A stretch of DNA of 64,000 nucleotides from Arthrobacter sp. AQ5-05 (GCF_003287975.1 NZ_QMKQ01000016.1:1-64000), one strand, 5' to 3'. Numbered from the stretch's first letter, positions 34,828 through 44,220 are shown. Notes: generated by a model not told the origin, from the letters alone. Translations and numbers: made by a program.

Positions 34828-35697
34828 ATGGCCTGCCCACACGCACAGACACCCGAGGGTGCACGCGAAATCGAAGACACCGTCCGCACCGACTTCCACA
34901 ACGCCATGTCCTATGGAAGCTACTTGGACCTCGAGCGCCTGCTCTCGGCCCAGCACCCGGTCAGCGTTCCCGAGCACCACGACGAAATGCTGTTCATCAT
35001 CCAGCACCAGACCAGCGAACTCTGGCTCAAGCTGATGCTGCACGAACTCATGGAGTCGCGCCGGCTGATGGACAACGACGAAATCGGCAAGTCCCTTAAA
35101 TGCCTGGCCCGCGTCAAGCACATCCAAAAGACCCTCACCGAGCAGTGGGCGGTGCTGGCCACACTGACCCCGCGCGAATACGCACAGTTCCGCGGCTTCC
35201 TCGGATCGTCCTCCGGCTTCCAGTCCTTCCAGTACCGGGCCGTCGAGTTCATCCTGGGCAACAAGCACGAGGGCATGCTCAAGGTCTTCGAATCCGATCC
35301 GGAGGCGCACCAGCTGCTCACCCAGGTCCTGCACGAACCGACCGTCTACGACGCGTTCCTGCATGCACTGGCACGCTCCGGATATGCGATTCCCGAGGAA
35401 ATCCTGGATCGCGACGTCACCAAGCCATGGGTGTTCCACGAGGCCCTGGTGCCCATCTACAAGGACATCTACGAATCCGACGACACCACGTGGAGCCTCT
35501 ACCAGGCCTGCGAGGACCTCGTCGACCTGGAGGACAACTTCCAGGCCTGGCGCTTCCGCCACATGCGCGTCGTGCAGCGCACCATCGGCTTCAAGAAGGG
35601 CACGGGCGGATCCTCCGGCGTCGATTTCCTCAAGCGCGCCCTGGATCTCACGTTCTTCCCGGAGCTGTACGCCGTGCGCACCGAGATCGGCAAGTAG
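34828..35697 (+). CDS. kynA: tryptophan 2,3-dioxygenase
   Basis: Haem enzyme of 289 residues that opens tryptophan to N-formylkynurenine, first step of the kynurenine pathway. Key residues are present: His60 in FIIQHQTSELW, Arg122 in FRGFLGSSSGFQS, the haem ligand His245 in WRFRHMRVVQRTIG, and the substrate loop GTGGSSGVDFL. No Shine-Dalgarno motif precedes the ATG. GATACT lies nine bases upstream like a -10 box, so the mRNA may be leaderless. A PaaX-like regulator follows nine bases after the stop; kynB and kynU are not in the window. Confidence 0.96.
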   Translation: MACPHAQTPEGAREIEDTVRTDFHNAMSYGSYLDLERLLSAQHPVSVPEHHDEMLFIIQHQTSELWLKLMLHELMESRRLMDNDEIGKSLKCLARVKHIQKTLTEQWAVLATLTPREYAQFRGFLGSSSGFQSFQYRAVEFILGNKHEGMLKVFESDPEAHQLLTQVLHEPTVYDAFLHALARSGYAIPEEILDRDVTKPWVFHEALVPIYKDIYESDDTTWSLYQACEDLVDLEDNFQAWRFRHMRVVQRTIGFKKGTGGSSGVDFLKRALDLTFFPELYAVRTEIGK

Positions 35698-35706
35698 CCC
35701 AGACAC

Positions 35707-36531
35707 GTGCTTTCCGAACTCGATGACCTCGATGCCCGCCCGGGCAGCACCACTTCCCTGGTGCGCACCATCGTGGGTCTGTACCTGCGCGAATTGGGCG
35801 GCTGGATCTCCTCGGCGCACCTGATCGCGCTGATGGACGCCCTGGGCACCAAGGCGCAGGTGACCCGGACAGCGATCTCACGCCTGAAGAAGAAGGGGAT
35901 ACTGGAGCAACGGGAACGCGACGGGGTTTCGGGGCTCGAGCTCACGGCCACCGGCGAACGCATCCTGGCCCGCGGGGATCGGCGCATCTTCGAGCCGCGT
36001 TCCATGGGCGCGGACGACTCGTGGTGCCTGGCCTCCTACTCCATTCCGGAGTCCGAACGCGAACGCCGCCACCAACTGCGCAAGTACCTGCAGGGTATCG
36101 GTGGCGGGTTGATGGCCCCGGGGCTGTGGATCTTCCCCGACTACCTGCGCGCCGAGGTGTGGGAGATCCTGCGCGTGCTCGACCTGGAGGACCACGCGAC
36201 CATCATTGTCTCCAACACCCTGGAGTTCACCGGCACGCCGCGGGCCCTGGCCGCAGCATGGTGGGACCTGGATGCGTTGGCCGCTCTGCACCAGATGTTC
36301 CTCGAACAGAACGGGGCGATGGCCGAGACCGGTTTCCCGAGCGCCGGCGACAGCTTCGCGGCCTACGTTCGCGCCATCGACTCCTGGCGTACCATCCCCT
36401 ATCTCGACCCCGGCTTGCCCGAGGACTACCTGCCCGGCAATTGGCCCGGACACCGAAGCGCAGAGCTGTTCCTTGGAATCCAGGGGCGCCATGCCGCCGC
36501 TGCACGCGAATTCATGCGCTCTGTCGCATAA
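35707..36531 (+). CDS. PaaX family transcriptional regulator
   Basis: A 274-residue regulator with GTG start. The N-terminal winged helix (about 20-95) reads GGWISSAHLIALMDALGTKAQVTRTAISRLKKKGIL by segments. The central PaaX domain contains WCLASYSIPESERERRHQLRKYLQGIGGG and GLWIFPDYL. The C-terminal PaaX-C part includes WRTIPYLDPGLPEDYLPGNWPG. PaaX represses phenylacetate genes with phenylacetyl-CoA as effector; here the gene is cotranscribed with kynA, so a role in tryptophan catabolism is inferred. Confidence 0.88.
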   Translation: MLSELDDLDARPGSTTSLVRTIVGLYLRELGGWISSAHLIALMDALGTKAQVTRTAISRLKKKGILEQRERDGVSGLELTATGERILARGDRRIFEPRSMGADDSWCLASYSIPESERERRHQLRKYLQGIGGGLMAPGLWIFPDYLRAEVWEILRVLDLEDHATIIVSNTLEFTGTPRALAAAWWDLDALAALHQMFLEQNGAMAETGFPSAGDSFAAYVRAIDSWRTIPYLDPGLPEDYLPGNWPGHRSAELFLGIQGRHAAAAREFMRSVA

Positions 36532-36682
36532 ATGGAGCCGCGCCTGGTCGCGGGTGCTGCCCGGGAGATTCCCCATGGCAACACCCGCACAGGCTGCGTC
36601 TTGAATTGTGCCGGATCGGGAAATTTCCCAGATTTCCCTGGCCCACCCCTTGACTACGGAAGGGCATCGGAGCAATCTTGTA

Positions 36683-36700
36683 ATCAACCGAAAGGTTGAT
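36683..36700. promoter_or_regulatory. ArsR operator candidate (ATCAACC-N4-GGTTGAT)
   Basis: A perfect seven-base inverted repeat with a four-base spacer lies 22 bases before the ArsR-type start. This CAACC/GGTTG design is typical for autoregulated ArsR-SRPBCC operons. Confidence 0.7.
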
Positions 36701-36722
36701 AAAGAAATGAGTTGAATACGCG

Positions 36723-37058
36723 ATGTTTGACGAGCAGGACCTCAACAGGGCGTTCCTCGCCCTCGCTGACCCGACACGGAGGCAAATCATCGTCCGGCTC
36801 TCGGCCGGACCGGCCACCGTCAACGAACTCGCCGAACCGTTCAAGATGTCCATCCAAGGCATCTCGAAGCACATTCAGGTCCTGGAACAGGCGCACTTGG
36901 TGACCCGCACACGCGAGGCTCAACGCCGCCCGGTCCACTTGAATCCTGCACTTCTCACGGAACTGACCGGCTGGATCGACAAGTACAGGATACTTGCCGA
37001 GGCAAAATACGACCGCTTGGATGCCGTGCTCCAAAAGCATTCCGCACGCCGCGGATAA
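36723..37058 (+). CDS. ArsR family transcriptional regulator
   Basis: A 111-residue winged-helix regulator: AFLALADPTRRQIIVRLSAGPATVNELAEPFKMSIQGISKHIQVLEQAHLVTRTREAQRR, by segments. It lacks metal-binding cysteines, so it belongs to the non-metal ArsR group that is paired with SRPBCC proteins. The SRPBCC gene follows after 18 bases, and a perfect operator-like palindrome lies upstream. Confidence 0.92.
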   Translation: MFDEQDLNRAFLALADPTRRQIIVRLSAGPATVNELAEPFKMSIQGISKHIQVLEQAHLVTRTREAQRRPVHLNPALLTELTGWIDKYRILAEAKYDRLDAVLQKHSARRG

Positions 37059-37076
37059 TTCCAGGAAAGTCTCATC

Positions 37077-37550
37077 ATGAGCAACCCATTGAACCTCACC
37101 GTCCCCGAAGGCGCGCCCTTCATTGATTTCACCCGGGAGTTCGATTTCCCCGTTGACGCCGTGTTCGAGGCGCATCGCGATCCGGCCCTCGTCGCCCAAT
37201 GGCTTGGGCCGAACAACATGAAGATGGAAGTCGACCACTACGACTTCCGCACCGGAGGCTCCTATAAGTACGCCCATTCCGATGAATCAGGAACCTACGG
37301 CTTCAGCGGAGTGTTCCACACCGTGCGCGAGAACGAGTTCGCCATCCAGACCTTCGAGTTCGACGGATACCCCGACGTCGTTGCCATGGATTACATGCGC
37401 TTCGAAGCATTGGAGGGCAACCGCTGCCGGCTGGTGGGCCACTCCGTCTACCCGACCCAAGAGGCTCGGGACGGCATGGCCGCCTCGGGAATGGAAGAGG
37501 GCATGTCGCAGGGCTACCAACGGCTGGAGGCCCTGCTCTCCGCCCGCTGA
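37077..37550 (+). CDS. SRPBCC/AHSA1-domain protein
   Basis: A 157-residue START-like protein of the AHSA1 (activator of Hsp90 ATPase homologue) group. The family pattern is clear: DFTREFDFPVDAVFEAHRDPALVAQWLGP, then FRTGGSYKYAH, and EGMSQGYQRLEALL at the C-terminus. These proteins hold a hydrophobic ligand cavity; the ligand is unknown. The gene forms a two-gene operon with the ArsR regulator and is followed by a hairpin. Confidence 0.9.
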   Translation: MSNPLNLTVPEGAPFIDFTREFDFPVDAVFEAHRDPALVAQWLGPNNMKMEVDHYDFRTGGSYKYAHSDESGTYGFSGVFHTVRENEFAIQTFEFDGYPDVVAMDYMRFEALEGNRCRLVGHSVYPTQEARDGMAASGMEEGMSQGYQRLEALLSAR

Positions 37551-37559
37551 CCACCACGT

Positions 37560-37597
37560 GTCCCGGGGTGGCCGCCCTGCCGCGGCATCCCCGGGAC
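37560..37597 (+). terminator. terminator-like hairpin after the ArsR-SRPBCC operon
   Basis: A nine-base perfect stem (GTCCCGGGG / CCCCGGGAC, 37560-37568 with 37589-37597), ten bases after the SRPBCC stop. No T-run follows. Confidence 0.6.
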
Positions 37598-38286
37598 GCC
37601 ACCAAACAAGACCCTGCCAAACCCAAAGTGGACAGTGAGGGGGAATCCGTCGGCCGGAGCGATACCGGCGGCAACATCCGGTGCAGAAGGAAGCTGCCCC
37701 AAGCTGCGCTCCGGGTCAGCATACGCGCTTGGGCCTGGTCCGAAATCCGCCACAACGCCTGCGGCAACCTATTCCGGCAGAACGATTTAACATTTCAGTA
37801 TCTGTCAATTTACCCATGTCAATGTCTAAATTGTTACCTTTGCATGCGGACGCCCGGGAATGCCTTTCCAGCTGCTGCCCCGGCCCCGGATACCGGGCAA
37901 TATGCCAACATATAAGTATTTGAAACTCTTGTTTTTGGCTGGGTTCCCGGCCTTGAATTAGGGCACAAGATTTGACTAATTGGCCCGCTACTGCTGTTAT
38001 GGAGAGAGAACCAGTCCACCCACATCGGGCCGAACGCTGGTTCATTCGGAACCGCAATGACCGCTATCTGCCGGTCCTTTTCTGTTATTGCGGTGCCTCT
38101 CCCCCCTGCGGGGATCGAGGCCCGGGAGCATTTGACCTTGCGGCGCACGAAGCGCCGGGCCTCGTATTCGGAGGAGAGCTTTGCCTCTATCAAGGGTCGA
38201 ACTTCCATTGTCGCCTTTCATTGGCGCGGTCCCGAATTGCCCTTTGCCACGGGTAATTGAATCGGCCCTGGAATGAGGAGAAAAGC
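37598..38286. other. long intergenic region upstream of trimethylamine monooxygenase
   Basis: About 690 bases without a recognisable gene. The part from about 37780 to 38010 is clearly richer in A and T than its surroundings. It contains an inverted repeat CAATTTA-N14-TAAATTG (37806-37833), and further down a GAGGCCCGG / CCGGGCCTC pairing (about 38117-38164) around a smaller GCGC hairpin. It probably holds a long promoter and leader for tmm. A 124-codon minus-strand frame (37834-38208) has no family resemblance. Confidence 0.5.
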
Positions 38287-39696
38287 ATGAGCTTGCGAGT
38301 CGGAATCATTGGTGCAGGACCCAGCGGAATGGCACAGCTGCGGGCATTTGAGGCCGCGCGCGCCAAGGGTGCGGACATGCCCGAAATCGTTTGCTTCGAA
38401 AAGCAGTCCGACTGGGGCGGCCAGTGGAACTACAGCTGGCACACCGGCATCGACGGCTCGGGGGAATCGGCCCACTCGTCGATGTACCGGCACCTGTGGT
38501 CCAACGGCCCCAAGGAATGCCTGGAGTTCTCCGACTACACCTTCGATGAGCACTTCGGCCGGCCGATTTCCTCGTTCCCGCCGCGCGAGGTCCTCTTCGA
38601 CTACATTGCAGGCCGCGTCGAAAAGTCCGACGTGCGCAAGTACATCCAGTTCAACACCGCCGTTCGCTGGGTCAACTACGACGAGGCAACCGAGGAGTTC
38701 ACGCTCTTCAGCCAAGACGTGAAGACCGGGGAATCCAAGACCCATGTCTTCGACAAGCTGGTCGTCTCCACCGGGCACTTCTCCACCCCCAACATCCCGG
38801 AGTTCGACGGGATCAACACCTTCCCCGGCGAGGTGCTGCACGCCCACGACTTCCGCGGGGCCGAGCGCTTCGGCGGCAAGCGACTGCTGATGATCGGGTC
38901 CTCTTACTCCGCGGAGGACATCGGCATGCAGGCGCACAAGATGGGCGCCGCCTCGATCACCCTGAGCTACCGCAGCGGACCCATGGGATTCGACTGGCCT
39001 TCAACCACCGTCGAGCGTCCGCTGGTCACCCGCTTCGAGGGCACCACTGCGCACTTCGCCGACGGTACCAGCGGCGAGTTCGATGCTGTCATCATGTGCA
39101 CCGGCTACCTGCACAAGTACCCGTTCCTGCCCTCGGACCTGGCGGTGAACTCCCCCAACGTCCTGTACCCGGGAAACCTCTACAAGGGCGTGGTGTGGCA
39201 GCAGAACACCAACCTGTTCTACCTGGGCGCACAGGACCAGTACTACACCTTCAACATGTTCGATGCGCAGGCATGGTTTGCCCGCGACGTCATGACCGGC
39301 AAGATCGCCATGCCCTCGGCCGAGGAACGCGCCGCTGACATCGAGTCCTGGCTCGATATGCAGGCCGCCCTGGCCGACCACGACGCCGAGGCCGATTTCC
39401 AGACCGACTACGTCCGCGAATTGATCAACGCGACCGATTACCCGGAATTCGACCTTGATGCCGTCAGCACCCTGTTCAAGGACTGGATGCGCCACAAGTC
39501 CGAGGACATCCTGGGCTACCGCGACAAGGCCCACCGTTCGGTGATCACCGGAACCATGGCCGAGATCCACCACACGCGCTGGATCAACGCCATGGACGAC
39601 TCGCTGGAGCGTTTCCTCAACGGCCCGTCGCAGAACATGGACACCAATGCCATGGCGACCGTGGATGCCAACGCCATCCTGGCCAGGGGCAAGTAG
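38287..39696 (+). CDS. tmm: trimethylamine monooxygenase (flavin-containing monooxygenase)
   Basis: FAD- and NADPH-dependent enzyme of 469 residues that oxidises trimethylamine to its N-oxide. FAD motif GAGPSGMAQLRAFE is at residues about 8-21, then SDWGGQWNYSWHTG, the Tmm signature MYRHLWSNGPKECLEFSDY, the FMO-type VVSTGHFSTPNIPEF and the NADPH motif MIGSSYSAEDIG. The overall pattern follows bacterial Tmm proteins closely, more than generic FMOs. GAGGAG lies six bases before the ATG at 38287. A strong terminator follows. No TMAO demethylase or importer gene is adjacent. Confidence 0.92.
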   Translation: MSLRVGIIGAGPSGMAQLRAFEAARAKGADMPEIVCFEKQSDWGGQWNYSWHTGIDGSGESAHSSMYRHLWSNGPKECLEFSDYTFDEHFGRPISSFPPREVLFDYIAGRVEKSDVRKYIQFNTAVRWVNYDEATEEFTLFSQDVKTGESKTHVFDKLVVSTGHFSTPNIPEFDGINTFPGEVLHAHDFRGAERFGGKRLLMIGSSYSAEDIGMQAHKMGAASITLSYRSGPMGFDWPSTTVERPLVTRFEGTTAHFADGTSGEFDAVIMCTGYLHKYPFLPSDLAVNSPNVLYPGNLYKGVVWQQNTNLFYLGAQDQYYTFNMFDAQAWFARDVMTGKIAMPSAEERAADIESWLDMQAALADHDAEADFQTDYVRELINATDYPEFDLDAVSTLFKDWMRHKSEDILGYRDKAHRSVITGTMAEIHHTRWINAMDDSLERFLNGPSQNMDTNAMATVDANAILARGK

Positions 39697-39727
39697 GCAA
39701 CCGGCGCCATCTCCGGGCAGCCTCGCG

Positions 39728-39768
39728 AAGGTCCCGTTGCCCCCCGCAAGGTGGGGCAACGGGACCTT
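39728..39768 (+). terminator. strong rho-independent-type terminator after tmm
   Basis: A perfect 16-base stem (AAGGTCCCGTTGCCCC / GGGGCAACGGGACCTT, 39728-39743 with 39753-39768) with a nine-base loop and a short T-run, 31 bases past the tmm stop. Confidence 0.85.
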
Positions 39769-39821
39769 TGTCGTTGAGCCGAAACCGCCTTCGCTTGCTT
39801 TCAGGGACACCCGGGCGTTCA

Positions 39822-39842
39822 ATACATAGAAGATCTATGTAT
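39822..39842. promoter_or_regulatory. PadR operator candidate (ATACATAG-N5-CTATGTAT)
   Basis: A perfect eight-base inverted repeat with a five-base spacer, immediately before the AGGAGG ribosome-binding site of the PadR-type gene. PadR proteins usually repress their own operon through such AT-rich palindromes. Confidence 0.75.
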
Positions 39843-39852
39843 AGGAGGAAGT

Positions 39853-40218
39853 GTGCGCATCGACAAGGACCTGGTCGCCGCATCGGCGACCCCGCTCGTG
39901 CTGGGGATCCTCTCAGAGGGCGAGCTGCACGGCTATGCCATCATCAAGAAGGTCGGCGAGCTTTCCGGCGGAGACATGCAATGGACCGACGGGATGCTCT
40001 ACCCCTTGCTGCACCGCCTCGAGCGGCTCGGCCACCTCGAGGCGAGGTGGGGCCACTCCCCCGAGACCGGGCGCCGGCGCAAGCACTACGCCATCACCCC
40101 GTCCGGACGCGAGGCCCTGGCCGAGCGGCGGGAACAGTGGAGCGTGGTGGCCAAGGCGCTGCGGCAGGTGTGGCACAACGCGCAGCTCCCGCCGGCGATG
40201 GAAACGGGGTGGGCGTGA
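39853..40218 (+). CDS. PadR family transcriptional regulator
   Basis: A 121-residue regulator with GTG start behind AGGAGG. The winged helix reads PLVLGILSEGELHGYAIIKKV, then GMLYPLLHRLERLGHLEARW and GRRRKHYAITPSGREAL, the standard PadR pattern. Its stop shares one base with the start of the membrane protein gene (TGATG). The pair matches the common PadR plus HAAS/permease-prefix arrangement in which the two proteins are coexpressed. Confidence 0.93.
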   Translation: MRIDKDLVAASATPLVLGILSEGELHGYAIIKKVGELSGGDMQWTDGMLYPLLHRLERLGHLEARWGHSPETGRRRKHYAITPSGREALAERREQWSVVAKALRQVWHNAQLPPAMETGWA

Positions 40219-41567
40219 TGGAACCCCAAGAGGGGCTCGAAGCCCAGATCGATTACTGGCGCGGCTACGTCGCCCGGCGCCGGGCCATCTCGCCCGCTGA
40301 CCTCGACGAGCTCGAGGACCATCTGCGTGAGCAAATCGCCGAACGGCGGGCCGGCGGGCTGGACGAGGACGAGTCCTTCCTGGTGGCCATCAAGCGCATG
40401 GGCAACCTGGACGCGGTTTCACGCGAGTTCGCCCGGGAACACTCCGAAAGGCTGTGGAAGCAGCTTGTGCTGCTCCCCGAGCACCCCGCGGCCGCAGGCG
40501 TTCCGCCATGGCGCGAGCTTGCCGTCGTGCTGTCACTGGCAGTGGGTGCGGGTCTGGCCCTGAAGGCCGGGCTTTCCTGGCTGGGTGGGGATGAGGTGCT
40601 GTTGCGCAACGCGGGCCTGCTGGTCTTCCCGTTCCTGGCCGCCTACTTCGCGTGGAAGCGGCAGCTCTCCGGGCGGCTTCTGCTCGCGCTGGTTGTTCCC
40701 TTCGCCGCGCTGGCCGTGGTGCTGAACGCCTACCCGTTCGCCCCGGAGGGTTCCACCGGGATGTTGGCGGCATTGCATGCCCCGGTGCTCCTGTGGCTGT
40801 TGGCCGGGGTGGCGTACGTCGGCGGGCGCTGGCGAAGCGACGGGCGGCGCATGGACTTCGTGAGGTTCACCGGCGAGTTGGCCATCTACTTCACGCTGCT
40901 GGGCCTGGGCGGAGGTGTGCTCATCGGGCTCACCGCCGCGGTGCTGCAACTGGTGGGCCTGGACCTGGAACCGGCCATGGAGGCCTGGATCCTGCCCTTC
41001 GCCGTGCCCGGCGCGCTGGTGGTCGCCGCTTGGCTGGTGGAGGCCAAACAGGATGTCATCGAGAACATCGCCCCGGTGCTCACGCGCATCTTCACGCCGC
41101 TGACCATCGCCATGCTGCTGGCCATGCTGGTCGTGCTCACCACCGCGGGCGGGCTCCTCGATGTGGACCGAGGCCTGCTGATCCTCATGAATGCGGTGCT
41201 GGTGCTGGTACTGTGCCTGCTGCTCTACGCATTGTCGGCGCGCGAGCCGCTGGCTCCGGCGGGCATCTTCGATGTCATGCAGCTGGTCCTGCTGGTGGCG
41301 GCGCTGGCCGTGGACGCGGTGATGCTCACCGCCATGCTGGCGAGGATCGCCGAGTTCGGATCCAGCCCCAACAAGATCGCCGCGCTGGGGCTGAACCTGC
41401 TGCTGCTTGTCCACCTGCTGTGGGCGGCCCGGCTTTCGGCCGGGTTCCTGCGCGGCCGGTGCCGGTTCGCGGTGCTTGAACGCTGGCAGACCAGGTACCT
41501 GCCCGTCTATGGCCTGTGGGCGGCCCTGGTGGTGTTCGTTTTCCCGCCGGTCTTCGCGTTCGCCTGA
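40218..41567 (+). CDS. permease prefix domain (HAAS-like) membrane protein
   Basis: A 449-residue protein. The N-terminal 75 residues are a soluble HAAS/permease prefix-like domain (WRGYVARRRAISPADLDELEDHLREQIAERRA, then DEDESFLVAIKRMGNLDAVSREFA), the partner domain usually encoded with PadR regulators. About ten hydrophobic segments follow to the C-terminus, without a recognised transporter family. Its role is unknown; it may sense or signal membrane stress. Confidence 0.85.
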   Translation: MEPQEGLEAQIDYWRGYVARRRAISPADLDELEDHLREQIAERRAGGLDEDESFLVAIKRMGNLDAVSREFAREHSERLWKQLVLLPEHPAAAGVPPWRELAVVLSLAVGAGLALKAGLSWLGGDEVLLRNAGLLVFPFLAAYFAWKRQLSGRLLLALVVPFAALAVVLNAYPFAPEGSTGMLAALHAPVLLWLLAGVAYVGGRWRSDGRRMDFVRFTGELAIYFTLLGLGGGVLIGLTAAVLQLVGLDLEPAMEAWILPFAVPGALVVAAWLVEAKQDVIENIAPVLTRIFTPLTIAMLLAMLVVLTTAGGLLDVDRGLLILMNAVLVLVLCLLLYALSAREPLAPAGIFDVMQLVLLVAALAVDAVMLTAMLARIAEFGSSPNKIAALGLNLLLLVHLLWAARLSAGFLRGRCRFAVLERWQTRYLPVYGLWAALVVFVFPPVFAFA

Positions 41568-41608
41568 GCCGCTCCCGCGGCCCCGGCGTCGGGGAGCGGA
41601 CACGCAAA

Positions 41609-41654
41609 AGGGCTGCTCCCTAGCCACTTGGGGGTTTGGCTAGGGAACAGCCCT
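41609..41654. terminator. bidirectional terminator hairpin
   Basis: A long stem (AGGGCTG.TCCCTAGCCA with TGGCTAGGGA.CAGCCCT, 41609-41626 with 41637-41654, one bulge) between the convergent membrane protein and Rpf genes. AAAAG precedes it, so transcripts from the minus strand gain a T-run. Confidence 0.8.
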
Positions 41655-41688
41655 CCTGGCCGTTCGTCCGCTCGTACGAGGGACCGGT

Positions 41689-42671
<983 letters not shown>

Positions 42672-42710
42672 AAAAAGCGCCCCGGGAGCCGCGCTGGCCT
42701 CCGAGGCGCT
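42672..42710 (-). terminator. terminator after the phosphonatase-like gene
   Basis: On the minus strand an AGCGCC...GGCGCT hairpin (42705-42710 with 42676-42681, extended by CGG/CCG) is followed directly by TTTTTG. It lies about 20 bases past the stop of the HAD gene. Confidence 0.75.
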
Positions 42711-42728
42711 GTTACCAAAACGATATTA

Positions 42729-43418
42729 TTAGCGGCTGACTAGTGCAGACCCGAGAACGCTGGGAAGGTTCTTGACGCCCTCCAACACCCAGCTGTGCGG
42801 ATGCTGCTCGAGTTCCTCGCGGCCCAGCGCCCCGGTGAGCACGCCCAGGCCTTGCACGCCTGCATGGTGTGCCGCCAGGAGGTCGACCACGGTGTCCCCG
42901 CCGGCCACGACCGCACGCACATCATGCACCCCGGTGGCCTCCATGACCCGGTGGATCATGTACGGCGCCGGCCGGCCGGCGGCCACCTCGTCGCTGGTGA
43001 CCACGGCATCGAGCAGCTGGCCTTCGCCGATCCCCCAGCCCAGCGTCTCCAGGATCGGCGCGGCAACATCGCGCGAAAAACCGGTGGTCAGGCCTACCTT
43101 GATTCCGCGGGCCTTGAGTGCGCGCAGCGCGTCCTCGACCCCCGGCAGGGCCACCGGCGGCCTCGCCGCGTAACGCTCGGCCAGCAGGGCCCGGAAGTGG
43201 TCGAACTGCGCGGCAACGACGTCGGCGTCCGCCTTCACTCCGCCGAGTTCCATCAGTGCGGCAATGGCCTCGGTCTTGTCCGCCCCCATCCAGGTCTGCA
43301 GATCGGCTGCATCCACGGTGGCCCCCGTGGCCGTGACCGCGTCCTCTAGGGCGCGGTAGACGATCCCGTGCTCGTTCACGGTGGTGCCGGCCATGTCCAA
43401 AACGACAAGTTCAATCAT
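42729..43418 (-). CDS. phosphonatase-like HAD hydrolase
   Basis: HAD-superfamily protein of 229 residues, close to the PhnX-like group found with phosphonate genes. Motif I is VVLDMAGTTVNE with the nucleophile Asp, motif II KVGLTTGFSRDV, motif III SDEVAAGRPAPYMI and motif IV AVVAGGDTVVDL. True phosphonoacetaldehyde hydrolases use a cap-domain Lys for a Schiff base, which I cannot place confidently here. The ATG at 43418 has AAGGA eight bases upstream, while the ATG at 43427 abuts that same AAGG and is unlikely. It would cleave the C-P bond of a phosphonate aldehyde. Confidence 0.88.
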   Translation of the reverse strand: MIELVVLDMAGTTVNEHGIVYRALEDAVTATGATVDAADLQTWMGADKTEAIAALMELGGVKADADVVAAQFDHFRALLAERYAARPPVALPGVEDALRALKARGIKVGLTTGFSRDVAAPILETLGWGIGEGQLLDAVVTSDEVAAGRPAPYMIHRVMEATGVHDVRAVVAGGDTVVDLLAAHHAGVQGLGVLTGALGREELEQHPHSWVLEGVKNLPSVLGSALVSR

Positions 43419-43449
43419 GGTTTTCATCCTTATGTTGTTGGTTCAGGTT

Positions 43450-44220
43450 TCAGGCGACCAGCGGGACGCGCACCAACGCGGCCCTGGATGCCCTGGTGTT
43501 TTCGATGACGAAGTTCGCAAGGTGCGGCAGGTACCGGTCATCGGAGCATTCAAGGATGCGTCCGTCGGCCGCATAGGTCAGCCGGTGCTCGCGCAGCAGT
43601 GCCGAGCCCGGCTCCACGCCCAACAGCTCGGCGTCGGTCGCGTCCGCGCCGACCGCATCAATCACGTGCCTGCCCCGGGTCAGGTCCACGCCCCGGCTCG
43701 TCAGGTATCCGAAGATCGAGCCGCTGTCGGTGTCGAAGCCAAAAAGTGCGTTGCCGACCTCCACGATGAAGTTGCTGCGTTCGACCATGGTCGGATTCCC
43801 GTCAAGGGACCGCAGCCGCAGCACCTGGATGACCGGCTCCCCGGGCCGGAGCCCCATCTTTCCCGCCAGGTCCTCGTCGGCGGGGCGCCGGGCGATCTCC
43901 AGGGTCCGTTGGCCCGGTTCCCGGCCCAGCGAATGGGCCCACTCCGAAAAGGACATGAAGGTGGCAAACGACTGGGACGGCACCGGGCGGGCGACCACCG
44001 GGGGCTTTCCCCGGCCGCCGGTGACCATCCCCTCGCTGCGCAGGCTTGCCAACGCCTGGCGGACGGTTCCACGGGAAACGCCGTGCTGGGTGCAAAGCTC
44101 CGCTTCGCTGGGCAACGGCTTGCCCTCTTTCCAGTCGCCGGAAGAGATCTTCTCGCGGAAGAGGTCGCTGAGTCGCTGGTGGATGGGTTCATCGGATATT
44201 GACGGCACGTACTTGAGCAT
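43450..44220 (-). CDS. GntR family regulator (HutC/UTRA subfamily) of the phosphonate cluster
   Basis: A 256-residue regulator. The N-terminal winged helix (about 10-75) reads PIHQRLSDLFREKISSGDWKEG, LPSEAELCTQHGVSRGTVRQALASLRSEGM. A UTRA ligand domain (about 95-250) ends DDRYLPHLANFVIEN. It is divergent from the FAD oxidoreductase-phnDCE operon. One ACTTG/CAAGT palindrome covers its own start codon and a second lies 100 bp upstream, which suggests autoregulation and control of transport. Confidence 0.92.
   Translation of the reverse strand: MLKYVPSISDEPIHQRLSDLFREKISSGDWKEGKPLPSEAELCTQHGVSRGTVRQALASLRSEGMVTGGRGKPPVVARPVPSQSFATFMSFSEWAHSLGREPGQRTLEIARRPADEDLAGKMGLRPGEPVIQVLRLRSLDGNPTMVERSNFIVEVGNALFGFDTDSGSIFGYLTSRGVDLTRGRHVIDAVGADATDAELLGVEPGSALLREHRLTYAADGRILECSDDRYLPHLANFVIENTRASRAALVRVPLVA

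Noticed and set aside
37834-38208. 124-codon minus-strand frame upstream of tmm
   Set aside because: No ribosome-binding site, no family resemblance, and it overlaps the AT-rich regulatory stretch.
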